64,000 nt of DNA from Eretmocerus hayati (GCA_029851415.1 CM056741.1:181058429-181122428); one strand, 5' to 3'. Positions 1-11,815 are shown, counted from the stretch's first letter. The notes: generated from the letters alone by a model not told the origin. A program made the numbers and translations.

Positions 1-278
1 TAAATTCCTATCATCGATCAAGTGCATTTGTCTTCAATTTTCATTAGCAATAATTACAATGAATTGATTCTGATGCAATCGATGAATTGTCCTCATTGTC
101 AGATGTGAGACTTTGGTTTAATAACATCTCGGACATTCCGATACATCCTTTTCTCAGATTAAAATTCTGACGATAAATTGAAGTTTGCTGCAATTTAACA
201 CGTTCGCTGTGGCGACGATTTTTGGTAATTCAATTCTACTCATGAAGCGAATTCTTGTTCAATAGCATTGGAGTCAAT

Positions 279-629
279 TCATTCCATTATTATATCATTC
301 TCAGGTATCCCTAACTTACATAAAGTCCCTGGCTGGTACGAATTTTCTTGGTTATCCGAGATTGATGGAAACTTTGATTGGTCAGTGAGATTGTAGAATC
401 TGCTTTTTTCATGGATAAGCCCAGAGTGCATTTTGTGCATTATCAGAGGTAGAGGGGGCGGAGGACTTGAGTTGGAATGAGCAGACATAGGAGACCAGAC
501 TCTGTGTAGGCTTTGAGGTTGTACCGCTTGTTGTGCTCGGGGCGATCGAAGGCACAGAGGGTGCGCGGATGGTGTGGTAGAGGGACGCGTCTGGGGCGAT
601 TTTGGGGTCTCTCTCGGCTGTGCCAACAA
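279..629 (-). CDS. weak candidate host exon or small ORF, unrecognised
   Basis: This is a 116-codon minus-strand frame across a GC-richer patch. Its product would be rich in Pro, Ser, Gln and Arg and matches no domain I recognise. Another minus-strand frame (443-694) is also open over the same patch, so the openness may only reflect base composition. No convincing splice acceptor, promoter or poly(A) signal defines it. It could be untranslated exon sequence or chance. Confidence 0.12.
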   Translation of the reverse strand: MLAQPRETPKSPQTRPSTTPSAHPLCLRSPRAQQAVQPQSLHRVWSPMSAHSNSSPPPPLPLIMHKMHSGLIHEKSRFYNLTDQSKFPSISDNQENSYQPGTLCKLGIPENDIIME

Positions 630-3457
630 AGCCTAACTAACGTAAATAAGATGTCCTGGGGAAGAGAGGGCCAAACTCCCTCGTATACTTCCAATACACC
701 ATCAAGAGGACCACCATGGCAAAATGTACACCATCATACTACTGCACTATACATCTACATAAGAGTAACTAATATGTATAGGCAGTCTGAAGCTTGTATA
801 GACTTGCTTTTAATACAAGACAAGAAGAATCAGAGCAAACTTTCAGGTTGTTGTACGCGCGAAGAATATTCCAACATTACATCCGGATACAAGACAGATT
901 CGGGAAGCTAATTATGTATCTTGTAGGTACGGCATCAGAAGCAAAAGCTAGTCTAGTAAATTGAGATATTTGGTTACGCCTACCGATATATGTAGGTATA
1001 ACTAACCTTTAAATCAAGAGAGAGAGAGGGAGTTAGAAGGTAACTTTACGCGGTTTGCGAATTAAACAAGTTTGACGGAATGCCTGCAAGCTAACTGATA
1101 CTATGATGTAAATTTATAACTCAGAGTGCGTACTTACTAGACGAGGACTGAATTTTAGTGTATCATGATTCCGTGAGCAGGATGTAAATAATGGCTAGAC
1201 GGTGGTACATATAACAATAACGGTTTTGGAGGAGTGAATTAATGCATTCTGGGGTGGAAATATTCCAAGAGGTTCCAGGCAAGCTTGGAGGTTAGGTTGG
1301 AAGAATGAGGTGCTGAAAGGTCCCGCTTGAAAAGAATGTAGATAAATAAGATAAGTGAAGTGAGTAATAATCTGAACATCTGGAATCTAGCTTGAAAGAA
1401 CACTCGATTCAAATGGGGACCATGCATTCGAGGAATTTTTTCCCAATCAACTTTTCCATCGGGCTCTGGTATAAAATACAAACGACAAGGTCTGGGCTCT
1501 AATACTCTCCCAGTGATACACGATGTAATATTTCACTGCTGAGCTCTTCTTCAGTTCTTGTTCGATGCCTTACAGCAAGTCTCAATGTATAAATCTCACG
1601 AAAAGTCTAAGACTTGATCGCTGGTCCAAAAGTACCATTACAAGTATGCTGGTGTGGTGATGGCACAGTGTAAGAATAATCACGCATCTCAGGATGGATG
1701 AGAAGTAATTTCCGGTATACTCTTGCCTAGGCCCTTCACCTTCAAGTTCTCTCTAAGAGATCCAAACTGAAACGCTTGTATAGCTCGACAGAAACAATTA
1801 GTTGTCAATCTAAATTAAAGTTCCCACTCTTTGGAAGTCTCCATGATGTATAATTTGTGATGGTACATGGGGAGGTTAGTAGTCATAGAATTTGGATGAT
1901 TCGATGGGCGGGTTCCTCTTCTCTTGGTACAGAAAATTCACAAACAATGAGACCCTACTATACCATCTTACCAGCCTACAACAAGGCCAATTAGGCTATC
2001 CCGGCGCTATATATAACACAAAATTCCCCTGTACTCTATATATTATCGCCCCCAGAGATGACGCGATCTAATATACCCCTCGCCCCTCATATTTTCCCTT
2101 TTCTCTGCCGACTTCGACCCTTCATAACCCAACTCCAGTGTCACTTGTTCTGCTCCTTCTCTCTATGCCACCTACTTCTTCTTTTTCTTCTTTGGCGTTC
2201 TACATTACTGCTTCTATGCTTGAAAACGATGAATTTGCGAGTTTTTTCACGCCCCAGCAATGTACCTACATATACAGTATTAAACACCCCTACACCTTAC
2301 ATAGGGGTGGCAGGGCTAAATGAGAGGTTATGTAGCAGCAACGTGACGTATAGACCCTTGAAAATCTTTTATCGCAGATGTGCTGCTCTGTACCTAATTT
2401 TCATAGCCCTCTTCAATCCTTATCTCAATATGTACCTCAGACCCTTATTATTGCTCGAGTCGAGGCTTCGACGTGTAAAGGTTAGGACATAGTGGGTGGT
2501 AAAAGAATGAAACTGCGACACGAGTATTGTGTTACTTAATAGCCTTCTTTTGCGTAAAATTTTTATATATGTAATGCATGCGCAACTTTTTCATTTATTT
2601 AAGCCTGGCGGCATGGCTTTGGGATTCCTTTGATGTGTACATATAACTCCGCCTCCAACTCTACTAATACCTCGACTAATACTCGTTGTAACTTGCGGAT
2701 GCCTTAGAAGTGAGTATATACGCGCGTTGTTCTTTTCAATTTTTAAAATTTTGTGGATTAGTTCTGCCGTCTGTTCAACTTTTGGTGTCATAAATTGAGA
2801 GAAAAAGTTAAAAAAAAAAGTAACGGGAAGAATGTGACTAACCTAGAAAGAACTTTCTTTCCGATCGTATACTGTATCTACATTGATCTAGTATACTAGA
2901 TTATGTATCTATGAAATTGATCTAATCGTTGGCTAAAATATATGGTAGAAAAAAACGGTGCTACTCATAGCTATAACGAACAAAAGAGTTTATTAACCTG
3001 ATGATGGTTATCGAAAGGATAGGACGATGACTCGGAGGAAAAGGAATGAAAATTTTTCATTTTCCTCAGAGGGATTGCCAGTCTAGTATGGTATGAAGGC
3101 CTCTTGAACAATATATCGAATTGGATTTCGAAGGAAGACGTTGTCGAGTTTCATAGGTCCTTACTATGGTGTGGGGTATATATATATATAGAGAAGTGAG
3201 AGAATTAAGCTTATTTCCGCTCTTTGGTTTCAATTTCATTAGGACAAGAAGCAAAGATATATACCTTACTAATACCAAATCCATCTACGAGAAGGGGAGA
3301 TCATCAGTTGAAGAGAAAACAATTGTCTATATTGCTTCCAAACACGCTTCTACATAGGTATAGATATATTATTTCACTCATCTTTTGCATGTGTATAGAT
3401 GGATTTTCTCGCCGATTTGACAGGCAAATTTGCGATATACAATTCAATCTTATATTT

Positions 3458-3462
<5 letters not shown>

Positions 3463-3498
<36 letters not shown>
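3463..3498. repeat. (AT)18 microsatellite
   Basis: An uninterrupted run of 18 AT dinucleotides follows TTACTAC. No associated gene or TIR was seen. Confidence 0.95.
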
Positions 3499-3500
<2 letters not shown>

Positions 3501-5155
3501 GATGTTATAATCTACTTACTTCCGCATCGTATTGCGGCATACGATAACGTGGTGATGGATAACAATGCGTATGTATACCTAACCTATTATAACCCCCTCA
3601 TACACATTTACAGATGAACCCCTTTTATATACATAATAGTAATATACCTCTCATACAAAGGATAACATGAGGGTGTAGACTATAAGAGGAGGTACATCTT
3701 CTCGCAAAGCTTACTATATGAGGATTGTTACGATAAGTCTCTAATGGGGAATACACGAGATGTCTTGTTCAACCGTAAGGTTGTAGGCGCGTACATGTTC
3801 CCTACATGGTAAATCCGAATATAGATAGAAACTCCTACACGTGTTGTATAGAGGGATAATAATGATCAAATCCTTGCTAACAAAATATTTTCACTGACGC
3901 CCACGAATCTAACCCCTCACATCATAGATATACATAGAATCACCGTTTAAGTGTCTAGGCAAAATTTGCTCGAGGCGATCGAGCGTAAAGTTGTCTTACA
4001 TCATGCTCGATTGGCTTTTTGAGGGATGCCTTCAGATTCTCCCTTATAGCTTCAAATAAAAATCTTTCGCAACCCTTGAATGATTTTAACATTTCTTGCA
4101 CCGATACGCCATCATGCAAAATTGACCAATTTGCATGAATTTCTCTACATTTGCACTGCTATTCATATCAGATATCCCTACAGACTCTTTATTCTTTACC
4201 CTTTCACTTATATTCTTCTGTACGCGTGAAAAATTATACCACGTAGCTACTACTATGAATACGCGAGCTATACTGTAGAAAGAGAGTATAATAACCATTT
4301 TACTATACGACCGTTGGATCTTGTTCTGAATAAATATTGGCAGAGTAATAAAAGTGGGAAGAAGATGTGGAAAATTGGTTGTAGTAGTCGGGAAATCGTC
4401 GGATATTATAGAAGGAAATATGTCTTATTGAGCCCTGAGACCCATTACATTTTCATTTTGTCCCAAGAGAGAAATTCTACTCTCCTCTTCTCTTCTTGCT
4501 CTCGTTTTCCCTGCTTCCTCATTGCTACTATACTACTACTGCCTTCTCGTATTTCTATAACGGATTCAATAAGTTGAAATTCTCGTTTCGGATTACTTCC
4601 TCCTATAACTTTATACAAGAGCCAATAAAGAGTATTTTATGAAAAATCGAAATTCGAGTAATGGGAGAGCTTGCAATGATAGGTACTTATACTTTGACAA
4701 CCCGCGAAATTTGAATATTTTGAAGGTCAGAATTTCAAAAGCTTGAAACGAGTGTAATCTGGTGAAAATATGAAAAAGAGCAGAACCTTGAGAAGCTAGA
4801 TTTGAACGAAAACGTTCAATTAGGGGTTGGTTGTAGAGATGGCTTTGGAAGCATCAAAATAGATACCGAGAGCGTTCGTTCAAAATATCATTAGCCACAA
4901 ATAAACTGGCATATCACCCCTCGTTGCGCTACCACGCCATTTTGCCGCTTTATTGCATTTAATCAAGGTCGAAGATGGTGCAGAGAAAGAGAAGAAGCTT
5001 CTTTCCTACCTGCCTCAGGGAAAATCTTTAAAAACGGTAATTTTCCAAGCTTCCGCACTACCGCACAGCATATCATACACTTGATTCGTACTAGATCTAA
5101 CGCTATATACAACTACAACACTACCATCACCCCCCAAAAGTCACTCGTTTGAAAG

Positions 5156-5273
5156 CAATGAGAGGTGCTACCTGCAAGCTCACGCCAGGTGGCGCCGGGG
5201 TCTAGCGCAAGGGTGGCACCACTCACACAACCGTACATTTAAGTGTAAGTCAATCCGTGTGAGAATGCATGAG
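5156..5273 (+). repeat. left terminal inverted repeat of the ISL2EU-type element
   Basis: It starts CAATGAGAGGTGCTACCTGC and pairs base for base with the reverse complement of 10309-10192. Mismatches are scattered singles plus one cluster of three near the ACAT at about 5235-5240. Similarity fades after GAATGC(A/G)TGA. The repeat has internal GC-rich, partly palindromic segments, such as CGCCAGGTGGCGC at about 5183, that could bind the transposase. Confidence 0.93.
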
Positions 5274-5468
5274 TCGCGGATCCCACATGTGCGGCGCGCG
5301 AGTTTACGCGACCTCGCAAGACTTGAACTTGCGTGCAGGTAAGGTTAGGTTCTTTGTTGCATACAGTGCATGGTGCTCCGATCGAGAGACACGAGGGAAT
5401 CTTCTTCAGTGCAGTGCCGCAAAGAGTATATCTGTATATACTGGCCATAAAGGCGCGATTAGGTCGTT

Positions 5469-7634
5469 ATGGACGAAAAGCTGGCCGCTGAATATGGAAA
5501 GTGCACTGTGCGCCAGCTGCAAATACTACTAGCCGCGAGGAATTTGAAAAAGTCGGGGAAGAAGGCAGAACTAATCACAAGGTTAGGAGTGTTAATTTGA
5601 CTACAGCTATGCATGTTTCAAAACGCTCTGAAAAATCATCTTATCACTTAATTATATCGTATAATAATATAATATCGATATGACTGTTTGAATGTGTTAC
5701 ATGTATGTAATATGTATCTATATGCTTCTTCGTAGATTGATTTTTTATGAAAAAAATCACAATGCTGAAGATGAATCTGATGACAACCAACATAAAGAGC
5801 GAATCGGAACCCCTCCAAAGACATCGTACAAAGATCTTCATGCAGGTTGTCCTCGTCCCAAGTTTACCAAAGATGATCTGCGACGTTTTCTGCAGAGGTT
5901 TGTGGAGATTATTTTACAAATAGCCAGATGTTGCAAGTACTCTAGGTGGTCGAAATCTTCATCAAAACGTGTAAATGTAATGTCGTAGTGTGTTACTGTA
6001 TATATATATCAGATATCTTGTGCCATATATGCGATACTACTTTACACATTTTCGAAAATTGTCATTCATTGAGGTTCGCGCTCTTCGTAAATCAATTGAT
6101 TAATGATAATCAATTCATTAATGATTATTTCCCGTGATGACATTCTTTTAATATTGCTGTATGAAAATGGGAAAATTTCTCACCAGGTACCAAAAAAAAA
6201 GGAGAGAGTCCGACAAAATGTATCAAGAAGGGTATCTAGTGTCTATTCGTTTCTCAGAAATAGGTATGAAACATACGCATATGTGCAATGAAAATCAGGA
6301 AATTTATGCTTTCATGTATTGCATTTTCACTATAATGTTTGCTTTCAGGAAATGTATATTATTTGCAAGGTCGGTGCGATGCATCTATGAAAAAATCAGT
6401 GCAATATGAAGTAGATGCACGCTTGTCCATGCAAGGCGATATCGAAGGAACAAGCTGTGAGTGTGCCGCAGGATGGTCCATCGAAGCTCATTGCAAACAT
6501 GTCATCATATTACTATTGGGATTACTAGACATGTGCGAAAACGAGACGGTTACCCTGGGAGAAACGTGCACATCACAGTTGCAGACATTCCATCGACCTT
6601 CAAAAAAGTATAACAAATCACCCCAACAAGCCAAGCTCTTGATGAGGAGAAAAGTGGTCCCCATTAGGCTCACGTACGATGACGACGAGCCTGCTAGTCC
6701 GCCAAATCCAGATCCCAAATTCCTTGCTGATCACGAAGTTTTTGCAATGACTGAAGAGTATAAACAAAAATTCATTGAACGCTTTCGCAACCTCGTGATT
6801 AACAGTGGCCACAACATGTCGATGTCGATAAGAATGATTATACCGCCAGCAAATATTCATGGAGTAGTTTGGGACCACATGTACTCAGAATTGAACCTTG
6901 CAAGAGAATTGCTGCGAGGACTCCAATTGATTGAAATAACTAATGATGACGTTTTGGCTATCGAGGAAGATACTCGAGGTCAAGCTCACAATTATCTGTG
7001 GCATTGGCACCGGAAGCATCGAATGTCTTGCAGCTTATTTAGCAGAGTTTGCCATGTAACTCCCGCAGGTGCCGCAAATTTAGTAAGAGACATTATGGAC
7101 CCTCAGCCTATTTATAACGCTGCAATCGAACATGGGAGAAAATATGAAGGTACCGCTGTTAAAGCCTGGAATGACTGTCATTGCGGTTATTTAAATCTCG
7201 TTGAGTGCGGCCTTTTCGTTCATCCAGAACATCCAGAAATTTGTGGTACTCCTGACCGACTGAATGCAGTTTTGTCTGTGCTCGAGATAAAATGCCCATA
7301 TAAAGCACGGTACGATTACATTGATGACACTACTGTGCCTTCGCTCATACCATATTTGCAAAAGGATATACACGGTAATTGGGCTCTCAAAAAGAATTCT
7401 CCGTATTATTATCAAGTACAGGGCCAACTACTAGTCACGGGAAGATTATTTTGTGATTTTGTGGTGTGGACTTTCAAAGATATGGTCCGCGTAAGTATTG
7501 AGAGAGACGAGAAGTTTATCGACTATATGTTAAAGAAATTGAAAGAGTTTAACAAATTGTACCTGCAGCCAGCTATTTTATGCAAGTACCTGTTTAAAAA
7601 TAGTGAAAAGTTTGTTCCCAAAGAAAGATTTTGA
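5469..7634 (+). CDS. SAP-SWIM-YqaJ nuclease of the ISL2EU-type transposon
   Basis: This is a predicted DNA nuclease of the YqaJ/lambda-exonuclease fold, the accessory protein of the transposon. I place four exons at 5469-5581, 5736-5897, 6187-6263 and 6349-7634. All introns have GT...AG ends, and the frame closes to 545 aa. Residues about 12-43 form a SAP DNA-binding helix-extension-helix, with TVRQLQILLAARNLKKSGKK as core. A SWIM zinc finger has C154, C156, C166 and H168 (CxCx9CxH). The YqaJ core shows GRKYE (E384), GTPD (D420), EIK (E430, K432) and QVQGQ (473-477), so the metal and catalytic residues look intact. The last exon holds SWIM and nuclease; the exons for SAP and the linker are short and were joined by phase and motif continuity. 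It converges with the transposase gene. It probably trims or resects DNA ends during transposition or repair, but its exact role in these elements is not established. The 5' end is the least certain part. Confidence 0.9.
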
Positions 7635-8084
7635 GGGCATATCGAGGGACTTAGGGGAAAACCCGAAAATATGTGTTTCATCGCCGATTGGGTATGATAC
7701 CAATACATAGGTTGATAATTACGAAGCTCACGAAGACAGTTCAATATGAAGTTATTGTTAAATTGAATGCATGAAATCATCTTCCTCCACTTCGTATCAA
7801 AATAGAATAACAATTATTATTCCAAAGATTCAAAACCAAGTGATTCCAAATATATAAATGTTCACAATTGATTGATACAAAATATGTTGCAATATCATTT
7901 CTGAAATATATACAATTTGACAATATGTGTTTGTCATCATCAACTCTCTCAACCACTTACGTGTGAAGAAAGGTAGATAGTTCCCTTATATACAAATTAT
8001 TCGTGCGATATTTCGCATAAAATATTCACAAGGTAGAGTCCATCAGGGCAATATTCAGCCCAATTAATTGCCAACGTTGCCAAA
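7635..8084. other. spacer between the two convergent transposon genes
   Basis: About 450 bp of AT-rich sequence separate the nuclease stop codon from the transposase stop codon. It should hold both 3' untranslated regions. I found no clear AATAAA on either strand, so poly(A) sites would have to be variants or overlap the opposite gene. Confidence 0.6.
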
Positions 8085-9991
8085 CTACACCATTCTACAT
8101 GTATTACATCGTGAATTACAGCATGTCTCCTTCTTTTTTGGTTCCATGATATTATCCTTGAAATTACACAACATAACACAAACTTTCAATATTTCTGATG
8201 CGATTGGCACGTAGCTGCAGTTGAATTTAGACGCAAGTATAGTGAAAGTTTTTATAAGACCGATCACTCGTTCGATGTGGATTCTATGACTTGCTAATCG
8301 ACGATCCCTCATGACTTTCTTATGAGGCAAGCGTCCTTTCTTAACAAACGTAGGAATCATGCAAGTTACATTGAATGGGGCAAAATAGTCTTGCACATCA
8401 AAACCCTTATCTGCCATGACCAAATCTCCAGGGTCACATTTGGTCATGAGCTCCGATCGCTCAACTATTTGCCTGTCAGTAGTAGATCCTCCATAAGCTG
8501 GGGAGCAGTAGCTTATCAATCCTGCTCCTGTGCAGCCAAGTACAGCTTTATAGGTGTTCCGGTGCTTGTACACGCTAAAAGTTGATTGTTGGTCTCGTGG
8601 ATTGCTGGGTTTCTCAATTTCAAACTCAGTACCGTCAATGATAACCCTCAAAGCTGGATAATTATTCTTGAAACTTTCAGGCAGAAAAAAATCGACAAGA
8701 TCTCTATTTGGCCATATATCTATCAAAGACCAGTGTTGGGACATGAAAAGAATCCATGATATGAAGATATTCCCCACTGCACGTCTGTCAATTCCAAAAT
8801 GAGTAGCCAAAGTCAGATCACATTCATTGCGTCGCAATTTCCACAGTACCAAGAAAAACTGATTGGGAACACTGATCTCTCCAATATTTTTCCTCACATA
8901 TTTGAGATGGTAGGCTCCTGGGCCTAGAGACAGCAGTACGAGTTCAAATTTTTCATAACTTTCCAATCCTGTGAAATGCAAAACTAAATGTGGGGCATCT
9001 CTAAATTGTTCAATGCTATACCTTCCATTTGAATATTTATAAGCTGTAGGGCCACTGCTAGGTGAGATTGATCCTTTGGCATACTCATTATTACTCATTT
9101 GAGTATTGCCTTCTTCACCGTCAGTAGAAGACTGACCTGAGATGACTTCTTCATGACAGTCGAATAAGACTGGATCATTTTTATTCACCAATTCTTCATT
9201 TGGGTCAGAATCTATGATTATAGGAGCTGCATCTGGCTGGGAATGCATTCCAGTTGAAACAGTCATTGTGTAACATTGGTCGTCTCCAATTGAAACTGGT
9301 ACACGATTGGGTCCAACATTCTGCTGTGGTTGACGCAAACAATAATCAAGATGATCATTTCTTGCCACATTACATACCACATTGTCACATAGATTTTCAT
9401 TTGCCACATGCTGTTCACAATTTGTCACTGAGTCTGCATTTATCCATCTAACCTCATTTGATGTCATGGGATTATCAGAGTTAGTTGTCCAATCAGTCGA
9501 CTGCTGAGCATTGTTGATCCCATACTCTCTGTCCATCACTACTTCCTCATAACAATCAACTAAAGTGTTGGTGACACACTCAGCATCCTTATCCCAAGGG
9601 AAAATTGATGGTATTGACTCAATGCGTAACATCACTCGTCTCCTTGGTTTACCTGTATGATACAAGCCAAGTATCTGAATGTTAGTCGAATGATCTTTCA
9701 CCATGTTCGTATAACACTAATGAGACACTAGAGGAATATCAACCCACCTGACACGTTGGAGGTTATTATGTCATTATGATGAAAGTGATCTATACATAAT
9801 CCATGAGTACCATATCTTGGATTGAAATCTTCTCTTCGAATAGCTCTCAGCCATTTTGCTCTCAATTCTTTGTTCTTGGGGAAATAGAATTTTTTCTTAT
9901 TATTACAGCCAGGAACACTGCACTTGACTTGTTTGTCTACTTTCCTTCTTATTTTTTTATTTTTTTTTATTTTTTCATTACAGCCAACCAT
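8085..9991 (-). CDS. THAP-domain DDE transposase (DDE_Tnp_4/IS5-like) of the ISL2EU-type transposon
   Basis: This is the transposase that would recognise, cut and rejoin the element ends. Two exons are inferred, 9991-9748 and 9652-8085. The 95-bp intron has a strong donor (CAG|GTGGGT) and a TACAG acceptor, and joining them gives 603 aa. Exon 1 encodes a THAP zinc finger with C24, C29, C66 and H69 (Cx4Cx36CxxH), W47 and HF at 69-70. The join completes it with KPRRRV and SIPSIFPW (residues 83-101), the usual AVPTIF-like end of a THAP domain. A low-complexity Asn/Asp/Ser-rich linker follows, then a helix-turn-helix-like stretch around ATHFGIDRRAVGNIF. The DDE core has D421 (IIDGTEFEI), D496 (MADKGFD) and E542 (HIERVIGLIK), all present. 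No stop or frameshift interrupts it. A lysine-rich extension of about 20 residues precedes the first THAP cysteine, so the true start may differ slightly. Confidence 0.92.
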
Positions 9992-10191
9992 CTTCCAAGT
10001 ATTTCAATCAAAAATAGGTGGTACTGCAATAAATGAGTTCAAATATCAGAGTGATTGCACATAATATGAATACTCTTGCTACAAGTGCACTTACATTAAA
10101 CTGTAAATCTATCGAGTATAAACAGCCTGTTTGCCGCCTGCTCACGAATTCTTTCTGCTGCACGTTATGACTGCAGATTGCGGCGCGTCCG

Positions 10192-10309
10192 ATCACGCAT
10201 TCTCACACGGATTGATTTACACTACTATGTACGGCTGTGTGAGTGGTGCCACCCTTGCGCTAGACCCCTGCGCCACCTGGCGTGAGCTTGCAGGTAGCAC
10301 CTCTCATTG
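10192..10309 (-). repeat. right terminal inverted repeat of the ISL2EU-type element
   Basis: This is the mirror of the left end, reading ...GTAGCACCTCTCATTG on the + strand. It has the same 118-bp length with no indels relative to the left copy. The flank beyond 10310 is a CAG-rich stretch unrelated to the left flank. Confidence 0.93.
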
Positions 10310-11394
10310 ACGCAGCAGCAGTAGCAGCAGCAAGTCGTTCTAGAAAAGCCATCTAATCGAGCTGTAGAAGCATCAGCAGCGCTTCGACAAGTTGGCAAGC
10401 AATTAGGCAAGTTTTGCACACGCTTACGGTTCTACATATATATATATTTGTGTGTTATGTGAGTTCTCTGAAACCAACCCTGTCAAAATGTATACACGCG
10501 ACACAGACATAGAGAGATGTATAGAGTATCTTCGCTTGAATGCTTCGTGATATAGGGGGCAGAAGATGCAAGAGATGTGGTCGCTTTCCTCCAGACTCTG
10601 GATGGGCGACAAGCCGGAAACTGGCTGTTTATGAATTTTACCTACCCTTCGTCGTCGTCGTAGTCGTCGTCGTTGTCTTTGTAAACGAAGCTTAAAGGGT
10701 TGGTTATTCAGTAGAAGGTTGATAGGGTAAAGCTTGCACTGGGTTATATATGGTGGTATGTTGTCTTGAGGGTGTATGTATATATGTATGGATGAAACGA
10801 CAGACTGTTGCGTTCACTCATAATCGAGTCATCCGAAAACTGGACCTTCTCAACTGTGTATAGAGACACACTCTCTCTCTCTCTCTCTCTGTGAGGTTTA
10901 ATGTGTGCACACAACAGTAAGTTTGGTTAAACTTCTCTCATAATTAGATACGAGCCAGTGGTGGTGGTGGTGGTGGTGGTGGTGGTGGTGGTGGTAGAGA
11001 ACTTCTGCTTGATCAAGTTGAGAATTTTTGTGGAGGCTAAGTTGTGGGGGGCATGTGTGTGTTAAACGGTAATGCTTCAGTGGAGTTTTGGTTAGCTAAC
11101 TATATGTAATTTGCCGTAATCGATTATCAATTTTTGAATGCTTATGAGCTTGTTGGACAGGATTATCCTTTATAGTCAGCCAATAAGAAGAACACAGCTT
11201 GAGCTAGCACAGGTATTTGATAGATATTGAAATCCATATTGGAATATTAGTGTGAACCACGCTCTGTTACCAATTTTCGAGACAACTTGTCAAAATATTT
11301 AGCAAATTGAAATTATTTGGAATGAGCACGATTTTGGATTGGGGAATGATTTTACAACCTCGATATGAGCGGCTTCCAATTGAAGTGATAACAA
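10310..11394. other. gene-less stretch with simple repeats
   Basis: No gene was seen. It holds CAG/GCA-rich sequence just after the transposon end, CGT-rich triplets near 10650-10675, a (CT) tract at about 10870-10890 and the GGT tract listed separately. Confidence 0.5.
10958..10994. repeat. (GGT)n trinucleotide microsatellite
   Basis: About 12 uninterrupted GGT/GTG units. The tract is G-rich on the + strand and lies in no convincing open frame. Confidence 0.93.
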
Positions 11395-11815
11395 CCCTAG
11401 TAAAAATAAGTGCCTCGTGATCACATGTGAACATGTTCCCAGCCGAACTGAGGTCATCTATGACCATCTATGATTTCAGAAAATGTTATGTCTCCATGGT
11501 TTGTCATGGGTACACAAAGCCAACTCGTACATGGCCGCAGGGTATTGTAATCAAGTGGTTGTACATGACATTTTCAATTTCGGATGGAGGTCTATCAGTT
11601 GGAGCCCCAAGCGCGCTCGTTTCGAAGCTTCGGATTGAAAAAGATCTCGAGTTGGCAATGAAGTGCTTCACTTCCAACATGAATTCCTAAGATCAAGTAT
11701 GGAAATCAATGACGACCTATGACTCCGGCCTCGCGGTCATAGGTGGTCATGAATGACCACAGACTGGTCAGGAACATATTCATATATGATCATGAGGTAC
11801 TTATTTTTACTAGGG
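11395..11815. mobile_element. 421-bp MITE with about 78-bp terminal inverted repeats
   Basis: Both ends begin CCCTAGTAAAAATAAGT, followed by CTCGTGATC or CTCATGATC, and similarity continues for about 78 bp to a TATGACCA(T/C)CTATGA motif. The arms are roughly 80 percent identical, and in the first 45 bp nearly all differences are G/A or C/T transitions. There is no coding capacity. I see no convincing target-site duplication in the flanks (ATAACAA on the left, ATTTTTA on the right), so the superfamily is undetermined. Confidence 0.75.

Larger units (their letters stand above)
1..5155. other. gene-less flank left of the first transposon
   Basis: No recognisable gene, RNA or transposon end was found. 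The open frames here are short, overlap on both strands and resemble no family I know. The contents are AT-rich sequence, an (AT) tract near 3463, GA-rich and CT-rich patches, and a GC-richer patch at about 510-620 that is listed separately as a weak candidate. It is probably intergenic or intronic DNA of the host. Confidence 0.5.
5156..10309. mobile_element. complete ISL2EU-type DNA transposon (THAP-DDE transposase plus SAP-SWIM-YqaJ nuclease)
   Basis: A 5.15-kb element is bounded by long terminal inverted repeats at 5156-5273 and 10192-10309. They align over 118 bp without gaps, with about seven mismatches. Inside lie two convergent genes: a YqaJ-type nuclease on + (5469-7634) and a THAP plus DDE_Tnp_4 transposase on - (9991-8085). 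The pair matches the ISL2EU group, whose members are known to encode an IS5/ISL2-like transposase together with a YqaJ-like protein. If the outer bases CA/TG are flank, the palindromic AT at 5158-5159 and 10306-10307 could be a 2-bp target duplication; the exact ends are not settled. Both reading frames are intact after splicing, which suggests recent, possibly autonomous, activity. The family assignment comes from domain recognition, not a database match. Confidence 0.9.

Noticed and set aside
2058..2492. 144-aa plus-strand frame with a Leu/Phe-rich segment resembling a membrane helix
   Set aside because: The hydrophobicity comes from CTT/TTC pyrimidine-rich DNA. A second frame is open in the same place and no family is recognised.
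7191..7427. Minus-strand frames inside the YqaJ gene
   Set aside because: They are shadows of the plus-strand nuclease exon, which has conserved catalytic motifs.
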